Source: Chondrus crispus
Lineage: Eukaryota > Rhodophyta > Florideophyceae > Gigartinales > Gigartinaceae
Length of the DNA stretch: 64,000 nucleotides
Assembly: GCF_000350225.1 (NCBI RefSeq)
Contig: NW_005179214.1
Coordinates: 1 to 64,000 of the forward strand
Reading direction: 5' to 3'
Under the pieces are notes generated by a model. That model had not been told where the DNA came from, did no database searches, and saw only the letters and a program-made list of their open reading frames with translations. Shown piece after piece: positions 30,987 to 40,561 of this stretch. The stretch's first letter is position 1; every line of letters begins with the position of its first letter. The position numbers and the translations under genes were made by a program.

Positions 30987-33900
30987 CTACTGCACGAGCT
31001 CGTAAAAGTACAGTTTTGCTTCTACCTGGATCGCAATGTGCCGACCTGAAGTAGAACAGTACCAACGACGTCCCGCAACGGTTGCTAGGCGGATTTCGTC
31101 ATCTCCTGTCTTGTAGAACACTCCATCTCCCTTTTGCCGAATCCTCAGTTTCCTCTCCAGTTTCCTCCCTAGATCCGCCGCCGTGAGTTTGCCCTCATTC
31201 GTATCGATGAACTGGCGCAGATCGCTCTCTTCGAGATACTCAACACCATCGTATTGCTTTTCGCAGACAACGCTTTGACTCGTCACGGACAGGATTAGTA
31301 ACGTTCTTCCACGCAACGTCGCCATTCGCGACCCGTCCCGGAACCAAGCAATCTGCCTTAGACGTTCATTATAGTTTGTGCTATACCTTAACATCACCCC
31401 TGTCTCAATATCCCATATCGCAAGCTCTCTTCCAATTCCAAAGGCTACGCGTCGCCCGTCGTCAGACCATTCCAGCGCATGGGGTGGTACCATAAACTCA
31501 TAATATTGGCACTGGTACCGATATGTTACACCTGTCTCCCAATTCCAGATCATAACTCCGACTCTGCTTGGTTTCCCATTTTCATCAATTTCAACATATC
31601 CAGTTGACGCGATCCACTTGTCATCTGGAGACCACTTCACCGAAACAAAAGAGCGAGAAGGACCATCATAAGGGAACAACAGAGCCCTAACAGAGAACGG
31701 AGCCCGCCGAACAGAGAACGGAGCCCGCTCAACAGAGAACGAAGCCAGCACACATTCTTCACCTTCTCTCCAGGGCCGCTTCACAAAGTTGAACCAATCT
31801 ATGTGAACTTCGTCTGCAAATTCGTCTGAATACCACTCAAACAGACCGCGGTCCGCAGCCCATTTCAGGCCGACCGAATCTGGGACACGTTCGGGGGCAT
31901 CGCCCATCGTCTCTCCTGTTTTGGCGCCCCGCAGCACGACCCCGCCATCTGTATGCCCACATGCCACCCTGATCGCCTCTCCCGTTCTGGCGCTCAACAG
32001 CACGACCCTGCCCCCGTTACTCCTACCCCCAAGCGCGATCTTCGTGTCGTTTCCAGCCCACGCCATGCACCCGATGTGCATGTAGCCGATTCTCTCCCAT
32101 AACTTGTTCCCAGTCTTCCCGTCCCACAACCCCATCCCCCTTCTAAACGACACGAACACCCTCGTTCCATCATTGGACCAACATGCTTGTGCGTAACCAT
32201 CCTTGGCCCGGTCTTCCCCGCATTCCCACAACTTGTCGCCCGTCTTGCTGTCCCACATCGCAAACGTTCCATCCACTGCTGCCGTAAACACCCGCTTGCT
32301 ATCTCTAGACATCTCCAGACAATGCACATGGCTTGCGTGTGTCTCAGCATCCCCCCACATCTTCTTCCCCGTCTTCACATCGTACATCACTACGTCTCCG
32401 TCTCCAACCACAGTAGCACATATGTCATCGCTTGACCACGCAACAGCCGTGAATGATCGCCATTCCTTGTTGACCTCGTCGACTTCCTCTTCCTCCTCCT
32501 GCACCCTCTCCAGATTATCCCACCTCCAAATGACAATATTGCAATTCTCATCCGCAGAAAACATCCGCTTTCCATCTTCTAGCCAGCCCAAGACCACAAC
32601 AGGCGACCCGCGTGTCGCGATGTGCCGCCGTACTTCTGCCCCGGTCTCTGTGTCCCTCACAGAAACCTCCCCGCCGTCACCGGAAGCAGCCAACCATCTC
32701 CCATCCCCGGACAGAGATATTGCCGCTGCCCAAAAATCATCAAATTCCGATATTCTCTTCCCCGAGCGTCCGTCCCATACCGACACCACACCCTGCCCGC
32801 CGCCACAGGACTCGCCACAGTACAACAGCGTCCCGTCCTCCGACCATGAAAGACAGCGAACGTATTCCAAAGGCGCGCTTTCCGCGATACTCCTACCAGT
32901 TTCCCCGTCAAAGATCCACAATCTTGCTTCAGATACTGTTTCTTCAACAGATCTTTTTCTAAGGTCCATCGCGACCACGCACGCGACCCGCTTTCCATTG
33001 TTCGACCACGAAATCAACCACTTGGTCCAAACGTAGTCGGCTAGTCGAATACTCGGCAAGCCAATCACCCGAACCATCTCCCCTGTCTCTGCACACAGTA
33101 TCAAAATTGACCTGTTTGAGCCGCATTCTCCCATGCACGCCAACCGTTTCCCGCCCGGTGAAAGCGATACTTTCTTAACAACATGGCCCCCCATATTCGC
33201 TGCCTCCTTGATCTTCACACCTCTCTCAACATCCCACAACACAACCACACCATCTTCTCTCCCAAACGCTACTCGCTTTCCATCCCCCGTCAAGTCAAAA
33301 GGGCAACGGCCCAGGTGCCCTACATCCACTTCCCGTCCGACTCGCTCTGCTGTAGCTCCTGTATGCATATCCCACACCTGCACGCTTGTTCCATCTGCCT
33401 GTACTACCGCTACGTACTTTCCGTTCTCCGACCAAAACCTGCTCACACCCCATGCCACTTCAAACAACACGTTTTCTTTCATTTCCCCGTCCCGGAATGT
33501 CCGACGAAACAGATGCTTCTTATTACCCCCCCAAGCGATCACTTCGTTCTTAGCTGCGCATCCCGACATTCCCACCACCCTCCCCTGGTCCGGAAATATG
33601 TGTTGCACTGCGCCTGATACGTTCAAGCCAGGTGTAAGCGACTTCAACCACGGCTTCTCCGCAACTTTCTCTATCCTGCGTAAGAACTCTCCAATTACTT
33701 CCGACTCGTTCCTGAATCTCAACAGACCATCGTACAGCTGAAACCATACCTCTCTCGAACTTCGACGAACAAAGGACGCACTCAGCCTCGCCTGTCTAGC
33801 AATCTTCTGCAACGACCACAGCCTGCCTCCCGCTTCGCACCATTCTCCGTCTTCCCCGGCTACGTCCGTCAAAATCTTGAAATCCTCTTGAAGATTTAGC

Positions 33901-36083
33901 CCCTCTGCCCGAGTTAACTTCTCTGCCACCCACCTGGCATCACTCAAAACATCCCACAAATCCTCGCCCAGCTGCGCCCCCTTGAGATGGCGGCACAAGT
34001 TGTGTCGGAAATACTCGTCCTCCACCATATCCTTCTTCCACCCTCTCCCGCAAACCCACGGCGGCGCTTCTTGCCTGTTCTCACTCTCGTTCCATTGCCA
34101 TTCTTGCACAAGCTTTTCATGCCACCTCTTCTCTCCCCCATTCCCACATCTCTGTTGCACGTAATCGAGCTGCAAATCGTGCAACCTGACTCCGGCGATC
34201 TTGCGACCACTTGACACTCCATCCTTTCGTTCTACTAGACTGGCCTCCACGAATTCGTGCAGCACTTTCAATGCCTGAGCTTTTCCTTTCCGTCTCCATA
34301 ACAAACAGAGCACACTCAACGGCAACCATCCTTGCCGCCGAATGACCACCAGCGACTCGTACATCTCGGCGTAGGACATCAACTGCCCATCTCCTCTGGT
34401 CTTCTTTCGATCTATCATGCACAGCGAAACTTCAAACGCCATTGACAGGTTCTCGTATAGGTACGTCCCATCCGCTCTTTCGTCCAATAGTATTGACGAT
34501 GTAGCTTCCAGACACTCCAAGTACTCATCAAGCACATTTTTCAGACAAAGTTCTTTCGCAATCTCACGATGTCTCGCAATCGCTCTGCCAACCACGGACA
34601 GCGCAAGCGGAAGCCCACCGCAAAATCTCAGTATCCTCTCCGTTTGATCCCCCAGGCCCTCAACCTCTTCACGTTGTATGTCAGCAGACTTCAGCAAGAT
34701 TTCCAGAGAGGAAGCATCTTCTTTTGTCGAAAATTGGATTTCTTCGCTTCCCTCCACCACGCCCCACTCTCTCGCTGTGAACGCTGTACGGCTGCTGTTC
34801 TCCACATCCGCAATTTCTCTCAGTCTTGACATGACTTTACTCCCGGCTATGCCTTCTCTCCCGACCATGCCTTCTCTCCAGACATCGTCGATAAGTAACA
34901 AAATTGTCTTCCCTTTGAACCATTCTGTGACCCTCGAAACCGCAGATTCTAGCACGCTTTCTTCACGCACCGCCTTCGCTTGCGTTTCCCCTCCGCTTTC
35001 TCTCGTGATGCGGGCCAGCTGTTCCATTACTCCTCGTTTTGTCGCGTCTTGACCGAGCACCAGCCAGTATATACCGTCGCAAAACCGGCTGCGAACCTCT
35101 TCATCCGAGGCCAGACCGCGTAGGGCGCAAGACTTTCCGATGCCTCCCATCCCCTTCGTCCCCACAACCCCTCCACGGCGCGCTCCAACAGCACCAACAT
35201 TTTGACGGTCTCCCGGACGCAAAACACTCCGCCTCAATCGTTCTTCCGGAGCCGTCATACGTTCCGTACTGTTGCCAGCATCTTCACTGCGTCCAAACTT
35301 CAGTATGACATGATCCGGGTTCTTTGGCACTTGAAACGAAGCCTTGAAGCCATCCTTCTTCGGGTCCTTCTCCGCGGATGTAGTACGCATTTGATGACGA
35401 GCATCGCCAATGACGTCGCTCCTCTTCGCCTCTTCCTCGAATGGGCCATGAACGCCTTCTGTCACAACATCGCTCGAATCCTCCTCACTTAGCTTTTTCA
35501 CCTCCAGAAATACTTGTTCAACAAGATGTTCCCTTGCAAGATGGCCGAATTTATCTCCCGGCAGGTTTGTTGCCCTTACGTCATTTTCAATCCCAGTGAT
35601 ATCTGCCAGCTCTTTTAGCTCCCTCTTCACCATATCCGTGCTCGCCTCGCGTTGTCGTTCCTCGCTAAAAAATTTCTCCACTTCAAAAATATCCTTTCCT
35701 TCCTTATCCCGGTACCGGTCGGGCTCCAACTCTCTACATTCCCGAATACTTAGTCTGTAAAACACCGGAATCAATGTCGGTGGCCGCATCCCGCGCGCCA
35801 TCGCTTCTCTCCGTCGGCGTAGGAAGCAGCGCAGCTCCCTCATAGTCCATTTTCGAGCGGCAAACTCGGGAGAAAGAATGAAAACGCCGACCATAGCAGA
35901 CTCCATAGCCTTCTTCATTGCATCCGGTCCGTGGCCCCCGGTCTTTAGCGAGATTTTGTCGAGGAAGCAATTAAAACCCTGATCTTCCAATTTAATGGAA
36001 AGAGGACGTGCGATGTATAGCTTGTCCGGGCCAGCATGGCTTATGAACACATCGATAGACTCTTGCTGGTAGCTTTCCTGCAT
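30987..36083 (-). CDS. TIR / NB-ARC / WD40-repeat protein (NLR-like), intact copy
   Basis: I start at ATG 36083, which matches the start of the paralogue and gives about 1,698 residues; the frame is open 53 codons further upstream. TIR: DVFISHAGPDK at residue 11, GFNCFLD, SPEFAARKWTMREL with E83 at the position of the catalytic glutamate of TIR NADases. NB-ARC: P-loop GMGGIGKS (312-319), kinase-2 LLLIDDVW (396-403), RNBS-B-like SSRTAFTAREW, GGLPLALS (490-497) and an MHD-like LHD (635-637). From about residue 860 to the end, at least ten WD40-type blades (…VRCLSWSEDGTLLYCG, …VSVWDGRSG) replace the leucine-rich repeats of plant NLRs. The expected role is a cytosolic sensor-switch that multimerises on ATP exchange and drives TIR enzymatic signalling. 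The ligand is unknown. An imperfect RAPFSVRRAPFSVR micro-duplication lies in the WD40 part. Confidence 0.85.
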   Translation of the reverse strand: MQESYQQESIDVFISHAGPDKLYIARPLSIKLEDQGFNCFLDKISLKTGGHGPDAMKKAMESAMVGVFILSPEFAARKWTMRELRCFLRRRREAMARGMRPPTLIPVFYRLSIRECRELEPDRYRDKEGKDIFEVEKFFSEERQREASTDMVKRELKELADITGIENDVRATNLPGDKFGHLAREHLVEQVFLEVKKLSEEDSSDVVTEGVHGPFEEEAKRSDVIGDARHQMRTTSAEKDPKKDGFKASFQVPKNPDHVILKFGRSEDAGNSTERMTAPEERLRRSVLRPGDRQNVGAVGARRGGVVGTKGMGGIGKSCALRGLASDEEVRSRFCDGIYWLVLGQDATKRGVMEQLARITRESGGETQAKAVREESVLESAVSRVTEWFKGKTILLLIDDVWREGMVGREGIAGSKVMSRLREIADVENSSRTAFTAREWGVVEGSEEIQFSTKEDASSLEILLKSADIQREEVEGLGDQTERILRFCGGLPLALSVVGRAIARHREIAKELCLKNVLDEYLECLEATSSILLDERADGTYLYENLSMAFEVSLCMIDRKKTRGDGQLMSYAEMYESLVVIRRQGWLPLSVLCLLWRRKGKAQALKVLHEFVEASLVERKDGVSSGRKIAGVRLHDLQLDYVQQRCGNGGEKRWHEKLVQEWQWNESENRQEAPPWVCGRGWKKDMVEDEYFRHNLCRHLKGAQLGEDLWDVLSDARWVAEKLTRAEGLNLQEDFKILTDVAGEDGEWCEAGGRLWSLQKIARQARLSASFVRRSSREVWFQLYDGLLRFRNESEVIGEFLRRIEKVAEKPWLKSLTPGLNVSGAVQHIFPDQGRVVGMSGCAAKNEVIAWGGNKKHLFRRTFRDGEMKENVLFEVAWGVSRFWSENGKYVAVVQADGTSVQVWDMHTGATAERVGREVDVGHLGRCPFDLTGDGKRVAFGREDGVVVLWDVERGVKIKEAANMGGHVVKKVSLSPGGKRLACMGECGSNRSILILCAETGEMVRVIGLPSIRLADYVWTKWLISWSNNGKRVACVVAMDLRKRSVEETVSEARLWIFDGETGRSIAESAPLEYVRCLSWSEDGTLLYCGESCGGGQGVVSVWDGRSGKRISEFDDFWAAAISLSGDGRWLAASGDGGEVSVRDTETGAEVRRHIATRGSPVVVLGWLEDGKRMFSADENCNIVIWRWDNLERVQEEEEEVDEVNKEWRSFTAVAWSSDDICATVVGDGDVVMYDVKTGKKMWGDAETHASHVHCLEMSRDSKRVFTAAVDGTFAMWDSKTGDKLWECGEDRAKDGYAQACWSNDGTRVFVSFRRGMGLWDGKTGNKLWERIGYMHIGCMAWAGNDTKIALGGRSNGGRVVLLSARTGEAIRVACGHTDGGVVLRGAKTGETMGDAPERVPDSVGLKWAADRGLFEWYSDEFADEVHIDWFNFVKRPWREGEECVLASFSVERAPFSVRRAPFSVRALLFPYDGPSRSFVSVKWSPDDKWIASTGYVEIDENGKPSRVGVMIWNWETGVTYRYQCQYYEFMVPPHALEWSDDGRRVAFGIGRELAIWDIETGVMLRYSTNYNERLRQIAWFRDGSRMATLRGRTLLILSVTSQSVVCEKQYDGVEYLEESDLRQFIDTNEGKLTAADLGRKLERKLRIRQKGDGVFYKTGDDEIRLATVAGRRWYCSTSGRHIAIQVEAKLYFYELVQ

Positions 36084-36340
36084 TTTTAAGTAAATCGCCA
36101 GACGCCTAGGACAAGACAGAAAGAAAAGAGAAGTTGATGAGGTGCGGAGTGTGTTTGCGTGAAAACGGCGCCGGTCGGTCGAAAAACAGGGATGCGAAGG
36201 TTGATGGCCACGTTCAGCGCGTGGCACTCTTGTCTTTGTCAACGGTCAACGTGTCTACGGCGTTGTCAACGAAAGCGGAATGAGTGGGGACGTTTGTGTG
36301 GATGAGTAGGATGAGACGAAGTACTTGCGCTTGCTGTTTC

Positions 36341-36460
36341 GTGAATGAACGCTCGTAGAACTCGAGCGTGGAAGGAAGCACCCAGGGTGTATTACAGCCT
36401 CGTGAATGAACGCTCGTAGAACTCCAGAGTGGAAGGAAGCAACCAGGGTGTAAGGGCTGT
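36341..36460. repeat. 61 bp tandem repeat, two copies
   Basis: GTGAATGAACGCTCGTAGAA starts at 36341 and 36402. The equivalent place in unit 2 has three copies at 45928, 45989 and 46050, so the array differs in length between the duplicated units. Confidence 0.9.
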
Positions 36461-36739
36461 TTGTTGCTCGCCTCTTGATGGTGGCGGATTTGTCAGAACG
36501 CGGGGGAGAAAGTTTACTCTGTGCTGTAACAGGTGGCCTTCATGGCCACCAATATAAAAATATCTTGCGTTGTACTGTAGTTCACTGCCGACAAATCAAC
36601 TAATTTACAGTACTTTGGGTCTGGAATAAGGTAAAAATAAACTCCAATCTCATCATCGCTTTCGGCCATCACCAATCACATCGACAACTGCCCTTTGACG
36701 CAAGTCGCCGACAATACAGAGTAAAATCACGATAGTGTG

Positions 36740-38167
36740 AGAGCATCCCTACCGGTAGAATCAAATACCCAAACAACCAAAATTTGATGATTTGATGTCG
36801 ATTGAAATCCCCACCGGTGCAACCAAATCATCAAATTTTTGGTGTCGATCTAAAAATCGGAACCAAATATCAAGAATTTGGTTCGGATGGTCTCTGTTTG
36901 ATTACCCTTGACAATCCAGTTGTGCACGTTCTATTGGTCGACCGAAACGGCTTCCCACCAAAAAGTGCATCGATGCGGTATTTGCCTCGAGATTACCAGT
37001 GTCTCCCGCCAGAATGCTCACTACGGCGTGCGTGCTCTTCCCCCCTTCCATCCCTCCAGAACGTTGGCGGCCCCGCCATCCCTGAGCGCGTCCTTCCCCG
37101 CCCGGCTCTTACACAACAACAACACTTCCTCGACCAACCAGGCGCGAATCTCCGCCATCTCCTCCCGTCCCACCTCCTTTGACCTCCCCAAGCACATTGC
37201 GACCGCCGCCGTACCCCCACCAACACATCATGGCACTCGTCCGCCATCGCGCAGTTCCGCACCCAGCTCGCCCCCGCCAGCCTCTTCTCCGCCTCCCCCG
37301 CCTCCAGCAATCTCAGCAACCTCGTCAACAGCTGTCTCTCCGCCTGCCTTCCCTCGACCAACAGGACGTCCCTCCCCTCCTGGCTCGCGCACGCATTCGA
37401 CAGCCGCAGCACATTCGGAATACTCGGTACCCTCTCCACGAGCACGAGTAGCGTGCCCCTCTCCCGAAACCCGTCCGCGCCCTCCGCTTCGTCCACGCCC
37501 GGCGCGAAGCGCGTCAGGTTGGACAGCAGCGCCGCGTGCAGCGCGACGACGTCCGCGTCCAGGACCACCTGCGCTGCGAGCCGCACCGCGTCCGCGTGCG
37601 TCAGGGCCGCCGGCTCCTCGTCCTCCGACAGGTTCACAAGCGCAGACAGTGCTAGCGCAGTGCGATTCGCTGCCCAGCAGCAGCAGCAGCCGCAGGAGAA
37701 CGTCGCTCGCGGCTGTCGAGCCAATCATCCGCCGCAGCACCGCTGCCGCCGGCGCGTATGTTCTCTCCGGGATCGCGCTGCTCGCGGTCGCGTGGGGAGC
37801 GCGTGCTGTCCGTGAGCAGGGAGGACAGCGCCGGCAGTCTGTCTTTGTCCACGGTGGAGGTGAGAGGGAAGGAGTGCAGACAGAGTGGCGAGGGAGAAGG
37901 TCGCGGGATGGGTTTCGAGTGAGCGTGCGACTACGACTGAGGGTGCGATACGAGGGTGAGTACGAGTGTGAGTACAAGGATGCGATGGTGAGTACGAGGG
38001 GAATGTACTTCATTTGGTTCTCACCGGTGGGGCAGTTCTTTCCGAAGCATCAAACAGCCAAATAACGAAACAACCAAATTCTAGGGAGCCAATCAAATTA
38101 CAGAAAAAGTGTGCCAAGTGTTGTTATTTGATGATTTGATTTGATTGCGTACCGGTGGGGATGCTCT
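36740..38167. mobile_element. TIR-bounded segment enclosing gene fragments, copy 2
   Basis: Duplicate of the 27.0 kb segment within unit 2. The left terminal repeat carries one change (GAGCATCCCTACCGGTA). It lacks the internal 100 bp duplication seen in copy 1. Confidence 0.6.
36993..37852 (-). pseudogene. HGH1-like ARM/HEAT-repeat gene, frame-broken, copy 2
   Basis: The frame 36993-37724 joins more of the HGH1-like protein than copy 1. It reads NLSEDE, ALLSNLTRFAPG, NVLRLSNACASQEGRDVLLV and SWVRNCAMADECHDVLV in one frame, because copy 1 carries a small insertion (GGTC near 27832) at this spot. The C-terminal piece (AEIRAWLVEEVLLLCKSRAG) is again in another frame. It is shorter than typical HGH1 between these two parts. 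Likely a captured and decaying copy, or a gene with very small introns. Confidence 0.5.
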
Positions 38168-38169
38168 GA

Positions 38170-38253
38170 GAGCATCCCCACCGGTAGTGGCTATAAGTTA
38201 TAAGTTATAACCGGTAGTGGTTATAACTTATAACCACTACCGGTGGGGATGCT
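38170..38253. mobile_element. 84 bp MITE, copy 2
   Basis: Duplicate of the 28578-28661 MITE in unit 2, with identical terminal repeats. Confidence 0.8.
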
Positions 38254-38282
38254 ATGATTGTCGGTCAGTGGTTATCACAATC

Positions 38283-39344
38283 ATGGACCGCGCCGAGGCC
38301 ACGTGGCCCGACGCACCCGCTAAGAGCCTCTACTCGGCAAACATCTTCAGCCCCGCCCTGCGGAGCGAGCCCAACTCCACGTCCACGAGCTCCGGCGATG
38401 AGAAGGGCCTCTCCGCCGCAGAGCGGCAGCAAGCGGTTGGTGACATTGGGCACCACACGGTGACCAACTACTACCGGTGCACGTTTGACGGGGCGGAGAT
38501 TGAACTGGACAACTTTCGCGGGTGCTCCATGCAGCCGGAGCAGGTGGTCTTATTTGTGACGGATGACGAGTTTTTCAAAAGAGCGTCGCTCGTCGCGGAA
38601 GACCCCCTCAACCAGGTAAGGGTGGAGCTTCTCGCGCCGCGGCCTTCGACGTCGTCATCATCATCATCCTCGTCACTGATGCTGGACGAGCGCAAGACAG
38701 GCGTCACGGCCGACTTATCGCTGAAGAACATCTCCGTCGTGGGCGGGTGCGCCGTGGTACAGGCGGTGGTAACGGCGGTGAGCCTAGGCGAGGCGGAATT
38801 CGTGCAGGCGATTTACCGAGACACGTACCTTGCCAAGCGGGCGGTGGCACTCGACGTACCGCGCTCCAAGCTGCCGTTCTACCCACTGGACAAGCAAACC
38901 AAAACGTTGCTGCGACAGATGCCGTCGGCGATGTGGGTGGTGTCAACCAGCGCGGCCCACGGGGAGGATCTGGCGATGACGGCGACGTCCGTCACGGTGC
39001 CTGCGGCGGCGCGCGGGATGATGTGCTTCAATGTGGCGCACTCGAGCGCGTTCTACGCGGGGCTCGGCGGGGTCGGGGCGGGCGTGAGGCTGTTCGCGCT
39101 TTCGACAAGGCAGAAGGACATTGCCGAGCGGTACGTGACGAGGGCTGCGTTGGGGAAGGAGGATAGGACACGGGTGGAGGAAGAGTGCATGGTGGCGGCA
39201 AGTTGCACGATTGAGCATACCGAGGATGTGCAGGACCATCACATTGTTTTGACGAAGATTGACGGCGTCAAGGTGCCGGAGAAGGACGAGGAGGGGTTGA
39301 TGCCTTTGGTTTGGCAACACGGAAAGTTGATCACGGAAAGTTGA
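38283..39344 (+). CDS. Flavin-reductase-like FMN-binding split-barrel protein, copy 2
   Basis: Duplicate of the 28691-29752 gene, also 353 residues and intact. I see only a few amino-acid differences: E107D, I247M and G252A, the last two within the FMN-binding domain. Maintenance of both frames while the neighbouring NLR-like copy is broken suggests a recent duplication or continued selection on this gene. Confidence 0.75.
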   Translation: MDRAEATWPDAPAKSLYSANIFSPALRSEPNSTSTSSGDEKGLSAAERQQAVGDIGHHTVTNYYRCTFDGAEIELDNFRGCSMQPEQVVLFVTDDEFFKRASLVAEDPLNQVRVELLAPRPSTSSSSSSSSLMLDERKTGVTADLSLKNISVVGGCAVVQAVVTAVSLGEAEFVQAIYRDTYLAKRAVALDVPRSKLPFYPLDKQTKTLLRQMPSAMWVVSTSAAHGEDLAMTATSVTVPAAARGMMCFNVAHSSAFYAGLGGVGAGVRLFALSTRQKDIAERYVTRAALGKEDRTRVEEECMVAASCTIEHTEDVQDHHIVLTKIDGVKVPEKDEEGLMPLVWQHGKLITES

Positions 39345-40561
39345 TCACGTAGCGGTAGGCGCCGGGTGCTGAGAGTCGGCCCTTGTGCGCTACAGTATTA
39401 AATTATATAAACGCTTTTTTAATTGAAACAAGGTCTTGAGCAAAGAAAAATGCAGCAACTCACAACTCAGAAATGGCCATTAGACTCGCCCCTCCCGGTG
39501 CACCGCCGTTCCCATCGCCGCCCTCTCGTTTCCCCCCCTTTCTATCCCGATCGCCTCCGCCGACGACACCCTCATCCTCACTGAAGGGAACGTCATCCAA
39601 GCCCTCGACGGTGAACAAAACACACACTCGTTCTCTCGTTCTCCCGCCATTTTTTGTACACGTACAAGTATGTGAAATGTATTGCAGAAGGGACTTCACT
39701 ATACATGTATATATCACATTCAGGTTGCAACGTGTTTCTGACTGTCGTACCTCCGGTGAGTGAGAATGTCCGGCGAGCAAGAATGGCCGCGGCAGGAAAC
39801 AATGTCGTCTCTGGCCATCCCACCGAGCACAAGGAAGAGTGCCTGGCCTCGGTCTACTTGACGGTGTAACCACAAACAAGTGCTGATCGGATAGCCACGG
39901 CGGTATCCCGTACCCCTGTCTTCTTCCTCCCTGTTTCCAACCATCTCTTAAGAGATGGTTGGAACAGGGACACTCAACACACTTACACATTAATACACAT
40001 TAATGTGAGAGTGTCCGTGCACGGGCAGTTGCGTCCAAACAACCCAAAACCTCCATTTCACACAACCTCTTCATGCTCCATCATGCACCCCCCACCACTA
40101 CCAACAAGCCACAGCCTCCCGACGACCGCCCGTCTTCGACGCTACACATGCCGTCAACCTCAACGCTAACACCGTCGTCAAGGTTTCTAATACCTGACAA
40201 AGCGAAAACCACCGCAAATCCGCCGTGCATATCTTGAACTTCATACTACAACGACTGATATCGTATGTGCCTGTTCCGCCTCCAGTTTTGTTTGCTGGTC
40301 TCGCTACGCGCAGTCTCTACGTTGGACGACACTATTCCCCGCACACTGACGCAACTGCGCGCGACACATAGAAAAGATGTGCCGGCTACTTTTTTTGCGG
40401 AGAGGGGCATCGAGGCGTCGGGTAACTAGAAACAACATCGAATACATACAAATTTCTCCTGGCACATCATCCCTTACTACATATACCGTGGGTACAACCC
40501 CCCCTGTCCTCGCCGGGACATCCGCTTTTGCCCAGTGGTTATTCACACACTCACAATCACA
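39345..40561. other. Convergent spacer, unit 2
   Basis: Counterpart of 29753-30986. Here the palindrome at 39929-39969 is cleaner, without the extra CCATCTCTAA. No gene seen. Confidence 0.5.

Larger units (their letters stand above)
26834..36535. repeat. Large tandem duplication, unit 1
   Basis: The sequence from 26834 reappears from 36536, an offset of 9,702 bases. It is almost base-for-base identical over most of its length. Small differences are a 100 bp internal duplication at 27340-27530, indels, and a patch of higher divergence in the TIR-domain coding sequence. Each unit carries the HGH1-like fragment, the flavin-reductase-like gene and the TIR/NB-ARC/WD40 gene in the same order. Confidence 0.95.

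Noticed and set aside
32203..33036. Plus-strand frames of 100-277 codons within the NLR-like gene
   Set aside because: They are antisense to WD40 coding sequence, Ser/Thr/Pro-rich and differ between the two duplicated copies.
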